From Bacillota bacterium (GTDB taxonomy: Bacteria; Bacillota; Sulfobacillia; RBS10-35; JAJYVN01), in assembly GCA_021827805.1 (NCBI GenBank), contig JAKAUG010000253.1, forward strand, positions 1 through 9,584: 9,584 nucleotides of DNA, given 5' to 3'. Of the stretch, positions 5,213 through 9,584 are shown in pieces (within the stretch, counting starts at the first letter, position 1; each line of letters opens with the position of its first letter). A model generated the notes under the pieces. It had not been told where the DNA came from and made no database searches. It saw only the letters and a list, made by a program, of their open reading frames with translations. A program made the position numbers and the translations under genes.

Positions 5213-6877
5213 GTGACGTCCGTGGGGCGGGCGCGCCGGGCGGGACGGATCGTCGGCCTGGCCGTCCGCATGCTGCTGGAGTTGATCTGGCTCGAGCGCC
5301 AGCGCCCGCGTCAGGATCCGGAGGCCTTCGCCATCCGGCAGGAGCGCGTGCTGCGGGCCCAGGCGGTGCGCCTGCGCGAGACGGCCGTCGAACTGCAGGG
5401 GCTGCTCATCAAGCTGGGGCAGTTCCTCTCGACCAGGGTGGACGTGCTGCCGGAGTCCTTCACCCACGAACTCGCCGCCCTGCGCGACGCCGTGCCCCCC
5501 GTCCCCTGGCCCGCCGTGCGCGCCCAGATCGAGGATGACCTGGGCGCATCCCTGGGATCCGTCTTTCCGAGCTTTGATCCATCCCCTGTGGCCTCGGCCT
5601 CCCTCGGCCAGGTGCACCGCGCCACGTTGCCCGACGGGCGGCAGGTGGCGGTCAAGGTGCGGCGTCCGGGCATCGCGGCCTTGGTGGAGGTCGATCTGCA
5701 GGCGGTCCGCACGGTGGTGCGCTGGGCGAGCCGGCTGGACGCGGTGCGGCGTCGCGTCGACCTGGTGGCCCTGTATCGGGAGTTGGAGCGCACCACCCGC
5801 GAGGAACTGGATTACGTGCTCGAGGCAGAGCACGCCCGGCGCTTTGCGGCCAACTTCTCCGGGCAGACGGACGTGGTGGTGCCCGCCATCCTGCCGGAGC
5901 ACGGGGGCCGCCGGCTGCTGGTGATGGAATTCGTGGTCGGCACGCGCCTGGACGACCGCACGGCCCTGCTGGCGTCCGGGGTGGACCCGGCGGTCATGGC
6001 AGAACGCATGGTGCGGACCTACCTGCAGCAGGTGCTCCGTGACGGCTTCTTCCATGCGGACCCGCATCCGGGCAACGTCTTCGCCGACGAGCAGGGCCGA
6101 CTGATCTACGTGGATTTCGGCATGATGGGGGAGCTGTCCGCGCGGGACCGCTCGATCTTCGGGGGCTTTGTCTCGGCCGTGATTCGCCGGGACTTCGAGG
6201 CCCTGGCCCAGGCTGTGACCGACCTGGGTTTCCTGAGGCCCCACGCCGACCGCGAGGCCCTGAAGAAGGGTCTGGCGGTCGCCCTGGACCACCTCTCCGG
6301 GCTGCCGCCCCAGGGGCCGTCCGGGGAGGCCTTCGAGGACTTTCTGGAGGAGATGCGGGACTTCATCCGCTCCGAGCCCTTCCAATTACCGTACCAGTAT
6401 GCCTTCCTCGGGCGCGCCGCCGGCATCCTGCTGGGGCTGTGCAGCGAACTGGATCCCGGTGTGGACTACGTCCGCCTGCTGCGCGCGAACGCCCTGCCCT
6501 ACCTCGACCTGGAGGGTCAGGGCGGCGAGCCCGCTGCGGAGGCCCAGAGTGGACCGGGCGGCATCCCCTGGAGCACGGTGCGCCGGGAGGCCCTGCGGCT
6601 GGGCACCAGCCTGTATCGGCTCCCCGGCCGCCTGGAGAGGATCCTGGAGAAGGCGGAGTCCGGCGACCTCCGGGTTCGCGTGGAACTGGGAGCCATCGGG
6701 CGGCGTCTGGAGGAACGGACCCAGGCCACGGACCGCCTCACCCGGGGCGTGCTGGCGGCGGCCGCCGCCGGGGCAGCGACGGCCTTCACGCTGGCCGGCC
6801 GCCTCTGGCCTCTGCGTCTGGCGTGGATTGCCGCGGGATTGTTGGCCTGGACGGCCCTGCGGGGGTCGCGGCGCTAG
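5213..6877 (+). CDS. ubiB: ABC1/AarF/UbiB family atypical kinase-like protein
   Basis: From GTG at 5213 the product is 554 residues, normal for the family. GGGAGGGG (5198-5205) lies seven bases ahead, whereas an earlier in-frame ATG at 5129 has no such signal. UbiB proteins are membrane-bound protein-kinase-like ATPases needed for quinone synthesis or lipid handling. All hallmarks are present: KLGQ (67-70), the Ala-rich loop ASASLGQVHRA (127-137), the VAVKV lysine K148, the ELDY segment (198-201), the catalytic loop HADPHPGN (281-288) and DFG (301-303). Two hydrophobic segments at the C-terminus (about 512-529 and 531-549) would anchor it in the membrane. The substrate is unknown. No quinone synthesis gene is nearby, so the symbol stands for the family and not for proven ubiquinone synthesis; such a host would more likely make menaquinone. 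A hairpin overlaps its stop codon. Confidence 0.95.
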   Translation: MTSVGRARRAGRIVGLAVRMLLELIWLERQRPRQDPEAFAIRQERVLRAQAVRLRETAVELQGLLIKLGQFLSTRVDVLPESFTHELAALRDAVPPVPWPAVRAQIEDDLGASLGSVFPSFDPSPVASASLGQVHRATLPDGRQVAVKVRRPGIAALVEVDLQAVRTVVRWASRLDAVRRRVDLVALYRELERTTREELDYVLEAEHARRFAANFSGQTDVVVPAILPEHGGRRLLVMEFVVGTRLDDRTALLASGVDPAVMAERMVRTYLQQVLRDGFFHADPHPGNVFADEQGRLIYVDFGMMGELSARDRSIFGGFVSAVIRRDFEALAQAVTDLGFLRPHADREALKKGLAVALDHLSGLPPQGPSGEAFEDFLEEMRDFIRSEPFQLPYQYAFLGRAAGILLGLCSELDPGVDYVRLLRANALPYLDLEGQGGEPAAEAQSGPGGIPWSTVRREALRLGTSLYRLPGRLERILEKAESGDLRVRVELGAIGRRLEERTQATDRLTRGVLAAAAAGAATAFTLAGRLWPLRLAWIAAGLLAWTALRGSRR

Positions 6878-6890
6878 CTAGGCGACCCCC
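6861..6890 (+). terminator. Stem-loop overlapping the ubiB stop codon
   Basis: GGGGGTCGC (6861-6869) pairs perfectly with GCGACCCCC (6882-6890) around a 12-base loop that contains the TAG stop at 6875-6877. The left arm codes for the last residues of the UbiB protein. There is no T-tract after it. It probably ends or weakens transcription before the SLH gene 62 bases on, but the role is inferred. Confidence 0.55.
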
Positions 6891-6920
6891 CAGAAAGACG
6901 CTCGAGGCGCCGAAAATGTG

Positions 6921-6934
6921 TGGGTACATACCCA
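6921..6934. promoter_or_regulatory. Perfect dyad ahead of the SLH gene, operator-like
   Basis: TGGGTACATACCCA is a perfect inverted repeat of six bases with a two-base centre. It ends 17 bases before the GTG start of the SLH gene and just before its ribosome binding site. The spacing is too tight for a stable RNA hairpin, so a protein-binding site is the better reading. The in-frame ATG codons at 6916 and 6934 lie around it but lack ribosome binding sites. Confidence 0.3.
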
Positions 6935-6951
6935 TGGCGGAGGGACGCCCG

Positions 6952-9584
6952 GTGCGCATGGCGGCGATCGGAGCCCTGTCGCTGACCCTGCTGATCGGTT
7001 GCTTCGAGCCTGCGCTGGCGGCCTCGGCGCCCGGGTTCGTGGACGTGCCGGCGGGATACTGGGCCGCGCCCTACATCCAGCAGCTCCAGGCCTCCGGGGT
7101 TCTCGAGGGTGTCGGGCAGGGTCGCTTCGATCCCCAGGGGCAGGTGACGCGGGCCCAGTGGGCCGCCATGCTCCAGCGCTTGGAACATGCCCCCGCGGAC
7201 ACGGTGGGCCCGCGCTTTGTCGACGTGCCCGCTGGCGCCTGGTTCCAGGCACCCGTGGCCGCCGCCTCCGGGTTGGGCTGGATGGAGGGCACCGCGCCGG
7301 GGGTCTTTGCCCCCGACGACCCGGTGACCCGGGCCCAGGCGGCGGTCAGTCTGGCCAACGTGCTGAGCCTTGAGCATGTGGCGCAGGATGAGAGCGGCGC
7401 GAGTCTGCCGTTTGCGGACGCTGCCCAGATCCCCGCCTGGGCGCGCGGCGCGATGGCGGTGGCCAACCACCTCGGCCTGGTGCAGGGCGTGGACGGCCTG
7501 GCGGAACCGAACGCCGTCCTCACCCGGGCCCAGGCGGCGGCACTGCTGGTGCGCCTGGAGGGCGTCACCCAGGAGCAGTTGCGCCAGGAAGGCGCGCGTG
7601 TGGCGGTTGCGGTGCACGTGGACACCCCCTCCCTGGAACTCGACCTGGGGCGGGTGGCCAGCCTGCACGCCTACGCGCTGGACGCCCAGGGGTACCTGGT
7701 GCCCGCGGATTTCACCTGGGACAGCTCGGCCGGGTCGCTGACGCGCGGGACGAGCAGCGCCACCGCGACACTATCGGGCGCGAGTGCCGGCACGGTGACC
7801 GTCCGGGCCAGCGTTGTGGGGGGGACGGCCACGGGCAGTCAGGTGCTGACGATCACCCAGCCCCAGAGCCTGGTCGTGGCCGAGCCGCCAGCGGTGCTGG
7901 CGGCACAGCCCTGGCCCCTGCACGTTGAGGTCCTGGACGCCTCCGGTCGTCTGGATCCCGGCTCCGGGGGCCGTACGGCCACGGTCACCCTGACGCCCGC
8001 CTCCGGGGCCCCCCTGACCGCTTCGGCCACGCTTCAGGGCGGACAGGCCACGCTGACCGTGCCGGCCCTCCCGCTGGGGTCCTACAGCGTCAGCGTGCAG
8101 GCGGCCGGCCTGACGGTGGGGCCGAGCACGCTGACGGCTGTCGCGGCCCCGCTGGGCCGGATCGAGGTGCACCCGCGCGCAGGGGCGTCTCCCAGCGTCA
8201 CCGCGGGCGGGCAGCTGATCGTGGACGGCGCGGTCAGCCCCTCCGGGGCCCAGACGGCCGGCCCCTGGCCGCTGCAGCTTGCCGTGCACGGCCGGCAGGA
8301 AGCGCTGCCCCCGCTGGTCGGCGAGGGGCCGCCTCCGGAGGTCCTGGCCCTGGCTGCGGCCTCCAGCGAACTGCCCGGGTCCGGCGGTCCCGTGGCGGTC
8401 CTCTCCGCGCAGAGCACGGGCGAAGGGACCCTCGAGGTCTCCGTGCCGGGCGGGGCGCTTTCGCCCACCACGCTGGCCGTGAGCGTGCAGCCGATTGGGA
8501 CCTTCGGCACGGTGACCGATGGGGCGGGTGTGGCGGGCCAGCCGGTCGACGTGAGCGTGACGCTCCCCGGGTCAGCCTCGGCCGCTCCGGTCTACCTGGA
8601 GCCCGTGGACCCTGCCGGTCATCCCCACCCGTGGGTGCAGGCCGTGCTTGCGGGCGGCTCCGCCACCGCGACCTTCACCCCGCGGGTCTCCGGCACCTGG
8701 ACGCTGCGCTGGTACCGGTTCGGCTACGCGCCGCTCGCGGCGGGCCAGGCCACGGTGGCGCCGGGACCCGAGGCGCAGTTGGTGGTGGATCCCACGCCCA
8801 CCTCGGTGCTGTTGCCTGGCCAGCAGGTCCAGTTGAAGGCCTGGATCGCCGACGCCCTGGGCAATCCCATCTCCGTGCCGTTCACGCTGGAGGAGTCCTC
8901 CACGGGGCAGGCTGCCGCAGGAACCATGCAGTGGGTGCGGCAGGGCGGCGCGGGCCCCACCGACGTGGCGAGCTATCAGGCCGGTCAGGTGGGCACGGAG
9001 GTCCTGACCTTTTCGGCCCGGGACCATCCCGCGCTGGCACCCGTCACGGTGACCATGCGCACGATCGCGAACCGGGCCGACCGCGTGGCGGGCAAGGGCG
9101 GATGGCTGATCTTCCCCGACTGGAGGTATGGCCAGGACGCCCAGATCCTGGCCCAGGCCAAGAGCCTTGGCCTGACCCACCTGTACCTGGAGGTGGCGAC
9201 CACCAGCGACGGCTTCTACGGGGGCCGCGCCATGGACGACTTCATTCGCCAGGCGCATGCCCAGGGTCTGGCCCTGATCGCCTGGGTGTATGCGGGGCTT
9301 GAGGACCCGGCCAAGGACACGCGGATCGTCCAGGAGGTCGCTCAGTACACGACGCCGGAGGGCGACCGTCCAGACGGCGTGGCCCTGGATCTTGAGGAGG
9401 TCCTGACCCCCTCGGTGGTCGCGGCGTACGCCCAGGCGGCCGACGCGGCCGAGGGGCCGACCGGCCTGGTTGTGGCGGTGCCCTACCCTCCGGCCTACGG
9501 ACCGCACACCCCCTTCTCCGCCCTGGCCCCGTATGTGCAGGTCATCGCGCCGATGGATTACTGGCACATCGAAGAGCGGGACTA
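6952..9584 (+). CDS. Exported SLH / Ig-like / GH18-like TIM-barrel surface protein (3' end beyond window)
   Basis: The frame stays open to the window end, giving at least 877 residues. GTG at 6952 is chosen because GGAGGG (6939-6944) lies seven bases ahead; ATG at 6958 is the alternative. The signal sequence ends in ALA (21-23), though LIGC (14-17) is also a lipobox. Three SLH repeats follow (about 29-77, 89-138, 154-203), each with FVD or FAD, a Trp and TRAQ (66-69, 126-129, 191-194). SLH repeats bind secondary cell-wall polymer. Residues about 215-705 are Thr/Ser/Gly/Val-rich beta domains of Ig-like type, perhaps four or five. From about 716 a TIM barrel appears: GGWLIFPDW, GLTHLYLEV, GLALIAWVYAG, DGVALDLEE (808-816), GLVVAVPYPP and IAPMDYW (865-871). 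DGVALDLE matches the GH18 signature DGxDxDxE except for A811, with D813 and E815 kept. It is therefore probably a wall-bound glycan hydrolase or binder. Confidence 0.9.
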   Translation, partial: MRMAAIGALSLTLLIGCFEPALAASAPGFVDVPAGYWAAPYIQQLQASGVLEGVGQGRFDPQGQVTRAQWAAMLQRLEHAPADTVGPRFVDVPAGAWFQAPVAAASGLGWMEGTAPGVFAPDDPVTRAQAAVSLANVLSLEHVAQDESGASLPFADAAQIPAWARGAMAVANHLGLVQGVDGLAEPNAVLTRAQAAALLVRLEGVTQEQLRQEGARVAVAVHVDTPSLELDLGRVASLHAYALDAQGYLVPADFTWDSSAGSLTRGTSSATATLSGASAGTVTVRASVVGGTATGSQVLTITQPQSLVVAEPPAVLAAQPWPLHVEVLDASGRLDPGSGGRTATVTLTPASGAPLTASATLQGGQATLTVPALPLGSYSVSVQAAGLTVGPSTLTAVAAPLGRIEVHPRAGASPSVTAGGQLIVDGAVSPSGAQTAGPWPLQLAVHGRQEALPPLVGEGPPPEVLALAAASSELPGSGGPVAVLSAQSTGEGTLEVSVPGGALSPTTLAVSVQPIGTFGTVTDGAGVAGQPVDVSVTLPGSASAAPVYLEPVDPAGHPHPWVQAVLAGGSATATFTPRVSGTWTLRWYRFGYAPLAAGQATVAPGPEAQLVVDPTPTSVLLPGQQVQLKAWIADALGNPISVPFTLEESSTGQAAAGTMQWVRQGGAGPTDVASYQAGQVGTEVLTFSARDHPALAPVTVTMRTIANRADRVAGKGGWLIFPDWRYGQDAQILAQAKSLGLTHLYLEVATTSDGFYGGRAMDDFIRQAHAQGLALIAWVYAGLEDPAKDTRIVQEVAQYTTPEGDRPDGVALDLEEVLTPSVVAAYAQAADAAEGPTGLVVAVPYPPAYGPHTPFSALAPYVQVIAPMDYWHIEERD

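Noticed and set aside
4853..6385. Continuation of the phosphoesterase frame upstream on the minus strand for about 510 codons
   Set aside because: It is antisense to ubiB, has no family motifs, and the lipoprotein signal and strong ribosome binding site fix the start at 4852. Long antisense frames are expected in GC-rich coding DNA.
6874..9567. Several long minus-strand frames (264, 172 and 331 codons)
   Set aside because: They are antisense to the SLH/Ig/TIM-barrel protein, whose domains are clear on the plus strand. They have no signals of their own.
1..9584. CRISPR arrays, tRNA or rRNA genes, phage or toxin-antitoxin modules
   Set aside because: I saw no regularly spaced repeats, cloverleaf-like or rRNA-like sequence, and no protein motifs of defence, phage or toxin families.

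Overview
The window is very GC-rich and gene-dense, with ribosome binding sites close to the GGAGGTGA consensus and frequent GTG starts. It encodes two lipoproteins with textbook lipoboxes, an SLH-domain protein (an anchor normally binding secondary cell-wall polymer in Gram-positive-type envelopes) and an ABC1/UbiB kinase. This suits a high-GC, probably monoderm bacterium, such as a high-GC Bacillota lineage of the Thermaerobacter/Sulfobacillus kind or possibly Chloroflexota. No RNA gene or phylogenetic marker is present, so the lineage is an inference.

Layout. Positions 1-360 (+) hold the 3' end of a small membrane protein, perhaps DUF1003-like. It converges on a lipoprotein gene (442-1254, -), and the two share a perfect 12-bp stem-loop at 394-423. 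Upstream of the lipoprotein is about 350 bp without a convincing gene. It is followed by the decayed C-terminal part of an IS21-type IstA transposase (about 1610-2041, +), which has a frameshift and no istB. Then come a membrane-anchored PQQ-like beta-propeller protein (2042-3493, -) and an exported PF04185-type phosphoesterase lipoprotein (3821-4852, -). The 327-bp gap between them holds three TTCACA-like hexamers at an exact 11-bp period on the minus strand, which resemble a PhoP box.

A short divergent region (4853-4933) carries a TATACT -10 hexamer. It separates the minus-strand block from a plus-strand block. That block starts with a predicted 61-aa membrane-associated small protein (4934-5119). 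Next are a leader with two overlapping GC-only hairpins, an ABC1/AarF/UbiB kinase-like gene (5213-6877) and a hairpin overlapping its stop codon. Last is a very large exported protein (6952 to beyond the window end) with three SLH repeats, several Ig-like domains and a TIM-barrel domain resembling GH18 and related glycoside hydrolases. This last frame stays open to the window edge.

How it fits together: four of the five well-supported proteins are predicted to act outside the membrane or be anchored in it: two lipoproteins, a tethered propeller and a wall-bound probable glycan-active protein. The window therefore reads as a cell-surface locus around a membrane-associated UbiB-like protein. 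Phosphoesterase and PhoP-box-like repeats lying close together raise the untested possibility of phosphate-responsive control. No defence, CRISPR, phage or RNA element was found.
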